Source: Closterium sp. Naga37s-1 (lineage: Eukaryota; Streptophyta; Zygnematophyceae; Desmidiales; Closteriaceae). From it: a stretch of DNA of 64,000 nucleotides. The translations under genes were made by a program, and so were the position numbers. The notes under the pieces are model-generated. The model was not told where the DNA came from and made no database searches. It worked only from the letters and a program-made list of their open reading frames with translations. Each line of letters starts with the position of its first letter. Position 1 is the stretch's first letter. The stretch spans positions 496,001 through 560,000 of the forward strand of contig CANJKZ010000924.1 of assembly GCA_947471745.1 (NCBI GenBank), read 5' to 3'. Below, piece after piece: positions 36,401-45,856 of the stretch.

Positions 36401-39400
36401 GGGGCGGCAAATGCCTGGCTACAGCCGCCAGCAAGGCCTCCATTACTGCTACAGCCGGAGGAGAGGACGCAACAGCCGAGGGTGTTGACAGTGCTACCGA
36501 TGCAGAGGTACCACCAGTGTTCAACCGGTGATCACCAGTGTCAGCAGCAGCAGCAGCATCTTTCTCCACATCAGCTCCAGCAGCAGCATCATGTGCATCA
36601 ACATGAGCATGACACACGTCATGCTTGGCCAGCTGCTGAAGCCGAGCCATAGCCACAGCTGCCAAGCAATCCTCGTCTGCTGGAGCGCTGTTTGAGGCAG
36701 TGAGAAGAAAGAGTGAGCGCACCGTGTAACCCATCCAGATCTGAGTTGCATGAGATGAGACAAAGGGAGCAAAAAGGCAAGGGTCAATAATCTATAACCA
36801 AACCACGCAACTGTCCTGCTGTTGTCGCCTTGGTGAACTGCATGCTCGCATTCGAATTCTTGCTCCCCTACCCCTCCCCTTCCTCCTCACCTTGCAGGCA
36901 GCAGTGGTGACACAGGCTGCATGGCTCTCAAACGAATAACCTGCCCTGTCCAGATGCTCGCACCCGAAATTCTTCCCCTTTACATGTGGAAAGGCAAGGC
37001 GTACCTTGCGGGCAGCAGTGGTAACACGGGCTGCATGATGCTCATACGACTCTACCGCCCTTATCGCCTCAGCTGCTCCACACTGCACCTGCACCCCTTC
37101 CCTTCCTTCTCCCCCTTTTCCTTCTCCCCCTTTTCCTTCTCCCCCCCTTATTTCTCCTCCTCTGCCACCCCCCGCCATGGCATGCACGGCAGTCTCTGCT
37201 GCGTGGGCGGCAAACAGCATGTGAAGAAGCTCCACGTCCCAGTCTCTGCAGAGAAGGAGCAGGGAAGGGTGGAGTGGAGAGAGGGAGAAGGAACTTGGTT
37301 CACCCAGTCTGACCTGACCCAGCTCAACAACATCGTCCTTCTCTGCCTCCTCCTGGCAACGCACAGCAGTCTCGGCTCAGCTGCCTGGGCAGCAAACAGC
37401 ACGTGAAGGGGCTCCCCAAACCAAACTCACCAGCACGTACAGTGAGAGATCCGATCCTCACACCGACTTTCACAACATCCAACCATCTCACACCAATTGG
37501 GTCGGCTGCTCGCACCATACCTTACTGCTCCATCCATCTCTCACCTGCCAGATGTGCCACCGAGCACGTTGCACCCAGCTCCCGGCTGGGCCTGCACTAG
37601 CTTTATGAGCTCGTGTGGGAGGAAACAGTGGGCACCCAGAGACAGCAGCACGTGCAGGGGCGGCTGCACGTGCAGCAGCTCCATTGCCAGCCGTGCAAGG
37701 AACGGGTTGGCTGTCCCCACCATACGAGCCACTGCCTTGGGACTCAGCATACGTGGGAGCCCCTTCTGAGTTCGGTTGTCAGGTGGAGAAATAGGGCCGG
37801 GATCAGCTGCAGGGGACAACGGCCTTGGCTGTGGGCCTAGCCCTTGCTGCTGCTGGTGGTGTGGGTGATGGTGATGTTGATGGGAAGAAACCTGCTCCTG
37901 TTGCTGCTGCTGCTGCTGTTTCTTTCTCTGCTTCTGCTGCTGCAAGGTAGCGTGGCGAGAAGCAATGAGGAAGGCCAGGTGTGCATGGTAGATGAGGTGA
38001 GCACAGCACACGCCAGCATGCTGCAGCTGCAGCTGTGACGACGACCAGAAGTTGGCAGCAAGAGGCACGTTTGGCAGCGGCGCATGGGCGGACGCGGACC
38101 CATGGGGCAGCCGCAGCAGGGCACGGGCAGACTCGTGAGGCCAGAGAGCCCAGAGGAGACGCAGGCGGGTGGTGGGGTGGGAAGGTCCTATGAGGTCCCA
38201 GGCGATTAGTGTGGTGAGGGGGAGGAGAGGCGGGCACAGACGGAGGATCTGTAGGGAGGGAGGGATAGCGGTAAGAAGGGAGAAGATAAACAAGCATGAG
38301 CAGGCGGGTGGTGTGGTGGGGTGGGAGGGGCCTATGAGGTCCCAGGCGATTAGTGTGGTGAGGGGGCGGAGAGGGGGGCACAGACGGAGGATTCGCAGGG
38401 AGGGAACGGAGTTGGGGAGCAGAGGGAGAGAGGAGGGGGAAATGGATGGAGGATGAGAAAAGGTTGAAGTAAAATCTACAGGGTGTGGTGAAGGAACAGA
38501 GAGGAGCGGATGATGACAGAATGCGTCCAGCATGCCAGGCCAGCAGCGTAGAAAATACAAACTCTGAAGCCCAAACCCTGAACCCTGAGAATTCTAGAAA
38601 TGGTCTGTTGCTGCTTGAACCACTTACATGGTTTGCTTTTGCGAACTGCCCCGCATGCACAGCAGCCAAAGCTCCCTCCAGCACACTCCCCACCACCACC
38701 TGCCTCTCCACCCTCGCATGCTCCACAAGCTCCCACACACACCTCTCCTCCACAATCTCACTCCCCACACCCTCTTCCCTCATACCCTCCTTCCTCAGAC
38801 CTTCTCCTCTCGCACCCACTCTCCTCCCAAGCTCCCCACCATCTCCCCTCTCCCCCATTGTCTGCCTTCCTTCATCCACAGGCTCTTCCTCTCCTTCTCC
38901 CACTCCTTCTCCCTCCCCCTCGACCTCCAATTCACTTGCTTCATTCGCGTCCACGTGAGCCCCTTCTGTGTCCGATTTCCTCTCCAGTTCAGTTGCCTCT
39001 GGGTGGCCGTCTGCTTCATTCCGTTCTGCTGCAGGGTCGCTGTCAGCTTGCCCGTGTGCCAGCAGCAGGGCGTGTAAGGCCTCCAAGGGAGGGGCGATGG
39101 GGAAGTGACGCGCGGATCGCTGGGACTCGCTGTGGATGCGGTCGTCCCATACAGCCTGGAGGAGGAGAGAGGGGAGCACGAGTGAGTGAGACAACAGCAG
39201 CAGCGCGTGAAGAGCCTTCAAGGGGGAGTGGCGGGCGGATTGCTGGGTCTCATCTCACTGTGAATGTGATCGTCTCATACAGCCTGGGAACAGAGGGGGA
39301 AAGAAGAAAACGGATAAGGACGAAGGAAAATGGATGGAACAACAAAGAGAGTAAGCTATACTTATTGAGGGGATGGACGATTGTTAAGCTGACTGACTCA

Positions 39401-42108
39401 ATGCCACCATACCCCCATGTCATCATAACAGAACCCCATGCCATCACACCACATGTCATCTCACCCCCATATCATCACACCACATGTCACCACACACCCC
39501 ATATCATCACACCACATGTCATCACACTCCCATATCATCACACCACATGTCATCTCACTCCCGTATGATCATGCTGCATGCCATCATGCCATCATGCCAT
39601 CATGCCATCATGCCATCATGCCATCATGCCATCATGCCATCATGTCATCATGCCATCATGCCATCATGTCATCATGTCATCATGTCATCATGTCATCCGT
39701 ACCTGAAACATCCTGATGAGGCGGGCCGAACCCGAAGATATCAGCTCCTGGACGGCAATTCTTGTCTCTTCCTTTCTCACTGCCGTCCAAACAGGAGTGT
39801 TGGACGGCGCTTCCTGGGGCACCTGCGGGCGCAGTGCGAGGACCAACTGGTGCAGGGCGGACCTGCAGGGAAGGGATGATAAAATGAAGAGAAGCAGCAT
39901 CAGATTGAGTTGACACTTGAGTCCTGAGGATAAGTCGAGCTCTCCTGTACCGCAGACAAGTCGTTGCTCTTCTCATTTGAGCTTAGAGATGTCTCGACGC
40001 CTTTGCATTCCTCACCTCTGTAAGTGACTCGAGCTCACCTGTACCGCTGCTCTGCTCCTCCACACCACAACCCCATGTTCCACATTCAGGTATCTGCTTC
40101 CCCCCAACCCCCACATGCACACAAGCATCTGCTTCCCCCCAACCCCCGTTATAAAAGTTCGAGCATGTCAGTCAGTGCCTCACCTGTATTGCTCCTCTTC
40201 CACAGCCCCATACTCCGCATTCAGGTACCGCAGGCGACCAGCTGCTGCTTTCATGTCCCCTGCCTCTACCATACATGCCACCGCCCCCAGATGAGCCTCC
40301 TGCACCCATCTCACAGCCGCCACAGCTGCCGGCCAGGATTGCGAGGGTAAATTACCCTCGCTCTCACGTCTCTTGTCGCTTCCTGGCGCCGTCGTCGACA
40401 ACCTCCTCCTCCTACTCCTCTGGCGCAGAACGTTCCTGGAAAGCTCGTCCAGGATCTCAGGGTACTCTCCAACAACCAATGAGATGCCGACAGGTGTTGC
40501 ATCAGGGATGATTCTTTCAGCATCGCCTTGCTCCCTCTCCTCTGCTGCTTCCCCCCTCTCTTCATCTGCTGCAGAACTTACTGACTCGGTTGCCTCTGCT
40601 GGCCCAACCAGCACTGCCTCATTCGCCTCTTCCCCTATGTCACCAGCACTAAGCCTACTCCCCACAACCACAGGTCTACTGGGAAGGCCCCAGACCGATC
40701 GGTCATGAAGCACTGTGACTGCTGCACGCAGCTCTTCCTCTCTTCTTAAAGCCTCCCCTTCTCTCTCCTTCCCTTCTCTCTCCATCCCTCTTTGTTCCTC
40801 CCCTTCTCGCTCCTCCCCCCCTCTGCCTGCTCCAGAAAAGCCCCCCTGCTCGCCTGTACGCGTTACAGGACGATCCACTCTCTGTGAGGAGGCAGACTGT
40901 TGCACCTGGAGTGAGAGCTGGGCCAGATACAAGTCAAATTCGGCTTCATCAACCATCACTCTCTCCCCCTCCAAACCGTCGCCTGTGTGCCGCCATCCTA
41001 GCTCCTCTCCTTCCTCGTCCTCCCCCTCCTCTTCCTCTCCCTGTCCGTCCGCATCTGCAGCAGCGGCCGTCCAATCATCCCTTTCAGAGCCTCCTCTATC
41101 TTCTTCTCTCACCCAAGCCCCTCCCTCTCCCCTCTCTTCCCTCTCTCCGCTCACCCAATCGCCTCTCTCTCCCCTCTCTCCCTGCACCTTACACAGCTCT
41201 CTGTATTCCCCAACGCACAGCCACGTCAGATGGGCGGCAGACGGGACAGATGCCGACCACACAGCCCCGGGAATCTCTCCCCCCGTTACAATCACATTCC
41301 TGAGCAGAGAAATCGCACGGGAAGGGCTGAGCCGTGCAAGGTCCCCGACAGCCGCTCTGGCGAGCTCGAATTGTGACAATATCAAATGGTTCGCCACTAG
41401 ACGCTCCAGCAGGCTGATCTCGTCTTCCAAACCAGATGTGACTATATCGAAAGCCAGGGGAACGTAACGAACGGGGGACTCTGACAGGAATTCGGAACCA
41501 CCGACACCAGCTGCAGCAGCATCGTCACCATCATCACCAGCAGCAGCAGCAGCAGCAGCCGAAGTGGAGTTTGCCTCATGCTCCTGCTCACCTCCTCCTT
41601 CACCAGTTGTAGAATCTACAAACGTCCTATTCTCAGTTTCTTCTTGGGAAATCGTGGCGTTATTGATCGCACCAGAATCGTCCAATCCCCCAGAGTTACC
41701 ACCTCCAAAACCTCTGGACCTGAGCCCCGGATTGTCATCAGCAGCAGTAGCTCGTTCTGCGTCTTTAACAACGTTGAAACCAGCGTCTGCTCCCTCCCCG
41801 CTTCCTTCAGCAACGCTCGCTGGTCGGACTGCTGGGTTCACCGGACTAGTAGGCGACGCTGCTGGTACCACTGCTGCTGCTGCTGCTGCTGCTGCTACAG
41901 TGGCTGCTTCAGATGACGTCGCTGGCGATTCATCTAGTGATGACGTCACTGTCGGGCTGGTTTCCTGGAAGTTTCGGTCCCCTTCGCCAGCGGGAAACTC
42001 GTCTTCGATCTTCGCCAAACGCGGCTTTCGCTTACGGCTCCACATCATCGGAAATTCTCGTTCAAGCGACCCTGGATTCGTCGCATAGAGTCGCTCGGCT
42101 CGTATCAC
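16342..42108 (-). CDS. ZFYVE26: Plant spastizin (ZFYVE26)-like protein, about 26 exons
   Basis: Animal ZFYVE26 works with spatacsin and AP-5 in endolysosomal trafficking; the plant homologue is a very large alpha-helical protein. Exons by eye: 42108-40184, 39862-39703, 39155-38628, 38248-37545, about 37247-37005, 36687-35393, 34706-34345, 33945-33874, 33491-33107, 32724-30543, 30094-29129, 28933-28505, about 28258-28179, about 27743-27669, 27165-26494, 25897-25685, 25402-24134, 23954-23164, 22946-22629, 22061-21518, 21121-20579, 20146-20045, 19852-19327, 17880-17679, 17230-17076, 16729-16342. Conserved blocks run in plant order: EISLLERLVANHLILSQFE, IGDIVDDSDPSHPFNYFSL, FMFRHGRYRSACWLLFFPP, AAGLCSIQLFLYS, LPAVQIYASVAASLAEK, VIGAAVMVYT and CRRLRLAFQIATG. 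No FYVE finger is visible. These exons total about 15 kb (some 5,000 residues), about twice the plant proteins I know, because of Ala/Gly/Ser runs. Start and edges need cDNA; identity is firm. Confidence 0.9.
16654..16897 (-). repeat. Duplicated terminal-exon start, candidate alternative exons
   Basis: The last exon start (acceptor CCTTCCAG, exon from 16729) codes KVLFNVACRRLRLAFQIATG. A second copy with the same acceptor starts at 16895 and codes the same stretch with one change (Ala to Val). Both are open and both have usable acceptors, so either could be chosen. Only the downstream copy continues to the stop. Confidence 0.85.
17578..18980 (-). repeat. Eight-copy array of one exon's 5' end
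   Basis: The intact exon (17880-17679) codes RRVEVTEFLVEREFDLALEV after a TAACAG acceptor. Seven further copies of this start lie upstream in the intron, near 17949-18028, 18118-18182, 18276-18372, 18443-18520, 18562-18634, 18719-18797 and 18890-18980. Most also include part of the next codons (LHLPAVQIY) seen as CAGATCTGCACGGCTGGCAGG. The copies have small indels and most are no longer open. A copy of the exon's donor end lies at 17578-17625. Confidence 0.9.
19031..19390 (-). repeat. Three copies of an exon's 3' end
   Basis: The coding end of exon 23, WSVALFGAPSDGRTSK with its GTGAGTGG donor (19327-19390), is repeated downstream in the intron at about 19195-19250 and 19031-19100. The copies keep the donor-like GTGAGT or close variants. 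Confidence 0.85.
21998..22370 (-). repeat. Copies of the DSLTAESYLGAL exon start
   Basis: The exon start with acceptor (21998-22065) is copied at about 22163-22232 and partly at 22342-22365. The codons for QTEKAVADSFQDSLTAE are still readable in the second copy. Confidence 0.8.
25380..25563 (-). repeat. Duplicated exon start (IFAKFPALRNDT)
   Basis: The start of the exon beginning at 25402 is copied at 25502-25563, where it reads IFPKFPAL followed by diverged sequence. Both keep a pyrimidine-rich stretch in front. Confidence 0.8.
25853..26240 (-). repeat. 88-bp tandem repeat of an acceptor and exon start
   Basis: Exon 16 starts at 25897 (NFVLKRAAEADLPP). Its first 45 bases and the intron before it are repeated almost exactly at 25945-26032 and 26034-26110, with a weaker piece at 26170-26240. 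The first two units are nearly identical, so the duplication is recent. Confidence 0.9.
26345..27462 (-). repeat. Copies of both ends of exon 15
   Basis: Exon 15 (27165-26494) has its donor end (SLHAKKLI) copied at 26345-26400. Its start (VRSLCFRDPESVCRQLA with acceptor) is copied upstream at 27236-27322 and 27395-27462. So one exon carries copies on both sides, each on the intron side. Confidence 0.85.
27669..28215 (-). repeat. Copies of exons 13 and 14 edges
   Basis: The exon 14 start (ILTCKSSVDQYTR) is copied at 27840-27905. The exon 13 end (LRAQ with donor, about 28179) is copied near 28081-28110. Confidence 0.7.
30025..30330 (-). repeat. Copies of the exon 11 start
   Basis: The exon 11 start, coding AIHSIAIAAAKAP (30025-30094), is repeated at about 30172-30220 and 30262-30330. 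Confidence 0.8.
30413..30468. repeat. (AC)n microsatellite
   Basis: About 27 uninterrupted AC dinucleotides lie in an intron of the ZFYVE26-like gene. Confidence 0.97.
32680..33185 (-). repeat. Two exon-edge duplications around exons 9 and 10
   Basis: The exon 10 start (GKLHNLIRALEDPE, 32680-32745) is copied at 32848-32910. The exon 9 end (KARAVMALQQVVADCE, 33098-33183) is copied at 32941-33030 and still reads KARAVMALQQVV. Confidence 0.85.
33740..34430 (-). repeat. Duplicated edges of exons 7 and 8
   Basis: The exon 8 end (DALVLLDQ with donor, 33870-33930) is copied at 33740-33800. The exon 7 end (VDSLFSLFFAPSQAMWEMFPALDM) is copied at 34150-34250. Confidence 0.8.
34610..35210 (-). repeat. 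Four tandem copies of the exon 7 start
   Basis: Units of about 150-165 bases begin at about 34617, 34783, 34930 and 35095. They code variants of VGDFSLCQSLTRRFPLAVHT, and three are followed by EARVQLSAWLA-like residues. Three of the four look open across the conserved part, so alternative or repeated use is possible. Confidence 0.85.
36885..38420 (-). repeat. Exon-edge duplications around exons 4 and 5
   Basis: The exon 5 end (HHAARVTTAARK with donor) is copied at 36885-36930. Its start (ELLHMLFAAHAAE) is copied at about 37330-37410. The exon 4 start (ILRLCPPLLPLTTLIAWDL, acceptor at 38248) is copied at 38310-38420, where the CAG acceptor has become CGA, so that copy is a dead acceptor. Confidence 0.8.
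39060..39290 (-). repeat. Copy of the exon 3 start
   Basis: The exon 3 start around AVWDDRIHSESQR and the ALHALLL codons (39060-39170) has a diverged copy at 39175-39290 in the upstream intron. Confidence 0.75.
39416..39705. repeat. CATCATGC/CATCACACCA minisatellite
   Basis: A stretch of about 290 bases with 36-base CACCACATGTCATC units followed by about fifteen CCATCATG units lies directly after the exon 2 donor in intron 2. Confidence 0.9.
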
Positions 42109-42185
42109 AAGAATCGCTCGACTCGCAGGTTATCAGAAACTCGTCAATTTTCGCCAGACGCGGCTTTCGCATACAACTCCATTCA
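41985..42185 (-). repeat. Duplicated 5' end of the ZFYVE26-like coding region
   Basis: The bases coding SRKRKPRLAKIEDEFP (41985-42045) have a diverged copy at 42125-42180, just upstream of the start used here. A second pair of direct repeats sharing CGCTATACGATCCTGAGTAC lies further up at about 42431-42475 and 42545-42590. Confidence 0.8.
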
Positions 42186-43202
42186 GAAAGCATAGAAAAA
42201 ACATGGAACTGCTGCAAGAAAAAACGTCCAAGTCAAATTTTGACTTCTTATTGCAACACAATTGCTAAGATCCAATGGCACGCCACGTCCGATCACCGGA
42301 CTTCAGTTGCACCACGCGCTTACTTCCGTACAATTTCACGCTGGCAAAGCCTGCTCAGTCAGCTACTACAAATTCCGCAAACTGAAGGTGTGTGTGCCCA
42401 GCATGTGGCAAGGAATATGTACGGCTCTTGATCCCCGCTATACGATCCTGAGTACATAAAAGTGAGGCACTTTTTCCCCTGTGAGTTGCGTTTCCGCATT
42501 CTTGCTTGTACGAAATTGAACATTCTTTCTTGAACATTTTTTAACATCCCCGCTATACGATCCTGAGTACATAAAAGTGAGCCACGATCCTCTGTGCGCC
42601 AACGCGATCCCCCCGAATGGAACATTTTGATGACTTTTTTTTTCTAGATCGTTACAACGACATGCCTGCGTAGTTTCACCGATCGATTTCCTAAAGCGAT
42701 TCTGAAAATCGATACTTACTCACGATCCTGCGATATTCGCACTTTTACTGCGTACTGCCTCCTCCACTCTGTTTCTCGAATTCGCAACTGCGCCCAACTG
42801 CACCCTTCGCCACAAGCATCGTGGTTACTCAGCGGCGGTACGTGAATTCAATTGAAATTCGACGGCATCGGGATGGCCGTGGAATCGGGAACCGGGGGCG
42901 GAACCCGCCGAATAGGTTTGGACGGATGGCCACCTCTCGAAATTTCGCGCCAGAAATAGGAAACGTGGCCACGGGATCAGATAACACCCTCCCCACCTTC
43001 AGCCCTCCCCTCCTGCCAACCAATCCCATCGCCATCCCAAGGCAATTCACCGTTTCACGGGGAATTGCCTTGGGATGGCATGGGCCGGGAAGGTTGCCTG
43101 GGGACGAATTTGCTCCCCACTTTCCAATCACTGTAATGCCGTCCGAAATGGTTGGAAATGGTGGGCGTTCGCTAGGCCAAATGATACCGTTTGGTTCGGA
43201 TG
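42186..43202. promoter_or_regulatory. Upstream region of the ZFYVE26-like gene
   Basis: The promoter of the minus-strand gene should be here. It holds the 42431/42545 direct repeat pair and the hairpin at 43025-43084. No gene is recognisable. The copia element at 43203 is inserted on its far side. Confidence 0.5.
43025..43084. other. Perfect intergenic hairpin
   Basis: The arms GCCATCCCAAGGCAATTC (43031-43048) and its exact complement (43062-43079) enclose a 13-base loop. Beyond a single bulged C the stem continues five more pairs (CCCAT/ATGGG). It has 23 paired bases in all. Confidence 0.85.
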
Positions 43203-43614
43203 TGTTACAATCCCAAGTGGGACTTAGCGAAGGATCGCTCAGGGTTGATCGCATGGTGATGTTTGCAGCGGAAGATTGAATCTCAGGTCAGAGTGAATGT
43301 AAATGACTGAGTTGATAATAGCATGCATACATCAGGTTTATATAAGAATACAAGGGAATACGCAAAGACCTAGACTAGCCATGTACTCTAAGGGGTACAT
43401 TCCCTTATTGCAGTGAATTCAAACCGTGCGGCGCGGGAACCTGTTTCAAAACCTGTTCTCGCTCTTTTCACTTCGAATGTTTCTGCCTGCATCGGTCTTG
43501 ATCAGACGGTTACCAGTGTCGCTTCGACTCTTCTGACTCCTCGGCTTCGTACACTTTAGAGTCGGTCCCTGTAGCATACAGGAATGCCTTCTCATAAAGT
43601 TTCATATTGCAACA
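43203..43614 (-). repeat. 3' LTR of copia element 1
   Basis: 412 bp. On the plus strand it begins TGTTACAATCCC and ends GCAACA. The RNase H frame runs a few codons into it. Confidence 0.93.
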
Positions 43615-45850
43615 CTCGCTTGACCACTCCAATGAGGTCGGAACAGTGCTTGTACTGCTGACGTGGCAGTCGCTTGGTGAGAAAGTCGGCTGCCATCTCG
43701 GTGGTGGGGCAGTACGTGAGATCGACCTTGCCCTGGTCAATTTCGTCCTTGACGAAAAAGTACCGGAGCGCGATGTGCTTCGTGCGGTTCACGAAACCTG
43801 GCTTGTTCGCAATCTTGATGGCACTCTGATTGTCGCAGTGAAGACGAAAGGTGGGCGAAGTTGAAATTTTCGCCTCCTGCAGCAGTTCCTGTAGGTACAG
43901 ACCTTCGCGAACTGCTGCTGCCGCGGCGATGTATTCTGCTTCGGCCGATGACAGGGCAACCAGCTCCTGCTTTTGCGAGTTCCAGGAGATTGGTCCTGTT
44001 GGTTCCAGGCGAAAGACGAAGCCGGTTCGGGACCGTCGATTTGCAGGGTCAGCGGCATGATCTGCATCCACGTAGCCGTTGAGGTTGAAGGAGGTTGTCG
44101 TCAGCGTGGAGTAGGAGAGCCCGATGTCAGGTGTGGAAATGAAGTACTGCAGGGCGCGTTCCAGATCCAGCTGGTTCTCTGCTACTGGCTTGCGAGAGTA
44201 TTGTGCCAGTTGGTTGGCGATGTACGAAAGGTCGGGTCGGCAGGTGACAGAGGCGAACAGCAGGCACCCCAATTTCTGCTGGTACATTTGGAGTCCTGCG
44301 GGCGACAGAGGTTTGTTGTCCGGTTTGTAGTTGGCACTTGGGTTGCGGTAAGGAGTTGAGAGTGGTGCGGATGAGATGTTGAAGCGTTCCCCCAGCTGCT
44401 CTGCGTACTTAGAGGCTGACAGATGAATTGCTTCTGGCGCGTAGGTGATGTTTAACCCCAGAAACTGTGTGACGTTGTGGTTGATGGTGATGTCAACGCG
44501 CTGTGCCAGGTTCTCTTCGAACTGATTAAGAAGCTTGTTGCAGGTCCCAGTGTACAGCAAGTCGTCGACATAGACTGTCAGAAGGATGTAGTCGCCGTTG
44601 AAGTGAAGGCGGTACATTCCCGGGTCGTGCGGCAGCTGCCTGAAGCCGATCTCGAGGAGGATTTTGTGCAGATGCTGCTGCCAGAGACGCGGCGCTTGCT
44701 TTATCCCGTAGAGAGATTTCTTTAGCTGGCAGACCCTGGGGTCTCCTTCCCCGTAGGTGTGTGGCTGTTCCACAAAGATGGTTGCATCCACCAGCGCGTA
44801 TAAGAACGCGTTCTTGACGTCGATCTGCCGCAGTGGTAGGTGCTTAGCGGCGGCAATGGCGAGTAGAATTCTGACGGAGGTGTGACGACTGACGGGAGCA
44901 AAGGTTTCGTCGAAGTCGATGCCGGGGCGCTGATCGTACCCTCGTACGACACAGCGTGCTTTGAAACGCTCGATTGTGCCGTCGGCGTTGGTTTTGAGAC
45001 GGAATACCCATTTTCCGCTTAGTACCCTCCTCCCCTTCACTGCTGCACGATCGACTAGGACCCATGTGTCGCGTGATTCCAGTGCCTGTAGCTCCGCGTC
45101 CATAGCAGCACGCCACTCCTTGGCGTGGGGACCGGTAAGGGCCTGGCGAGGGTTCTTGGGTTCGACGACACGCGTGAGGGTAGTGACAGATGTGTGTAGG
45201 CCAAGAAGCTGCAGGCCGGACACGGTGGTGGTGTTGCTGGTGGTGACCTCCACCACATCGTCATCGTCACTCTCGTGGGCAGTTGCGGTGGTGCTGGGCT
45301 CAGGTTGGCGACGTGATGGTCCTGGCGCGGGTGTGTCGTCGTCATCGTCGTCGTCGTCGTCGTCGCGCGGGCGAGGTGGGACGCCTGGATGTTCGTCGGC
45401 GGGATCACGGTCGAGTGCTGCTGCTGCTGCTTCGTCCTCTGGGGATGCAAAACTGCGGCCACTGTTGACATAGACGCGTGCCTCGTTGCGACGCTCGTCT
45501 TCGATCCACTGATTCAGAGTGAGTCGCTCGTAGAAGATAATATCACGCGCGGGAACAACCTCCTTGCTGTCAATGTCGAGAATGAGCCAGCCTTTCTGCT
45601 CGTTGCTGAGTCCCAAATGAATTCCCCAGCGCGCGCGGTGAACGAACTTGCCAATTGTGGCCGAAGTCGGCCGATACTGCACCATGCACCCCCAAACCCT
45701 CAGCATGGAGGGGTCTCCCTTTGAGCCGGTCCACTTCATGTGCGGGGAAAGGTTGTCCCTGTTGGCCGTGGTGGAGAGAAGGTTGTGCAGGCGCACCGCG
45801 TGATTCATGGCGTAGGGCCAGTACTTTTTGGGTAGGCCTGACTGGTTCAT
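43592..45850 (-). pseudogene. Copia 1 reverse transcriptase and RNase H
   Basis: 752 residues: the integrase C-terminal part, an Asp-rich linker from a GTC repeat (45330-45370), RT with KARCVVRGYDQRPGIDFDET, QIDVKNAFLYA and the catalytic VYVDDLLY, then RNase H with GYVDADHAAD, SSAEAEYIAAA and HCDNQSAI. It has no stop of its own. Because the upstream frame stops just before it, the segment would not be made as part of the polyprotein without read-through. Confidence 0.92.
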
Positions 45851-45856
45851 GAGGGC

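Noticed and set aside
42821-43279. A 152-residue plus-strand frame next to copia 1
   Set aside because: It runs across the hairpin and into the LTR, has no conserved motif, and its end is element sequence.
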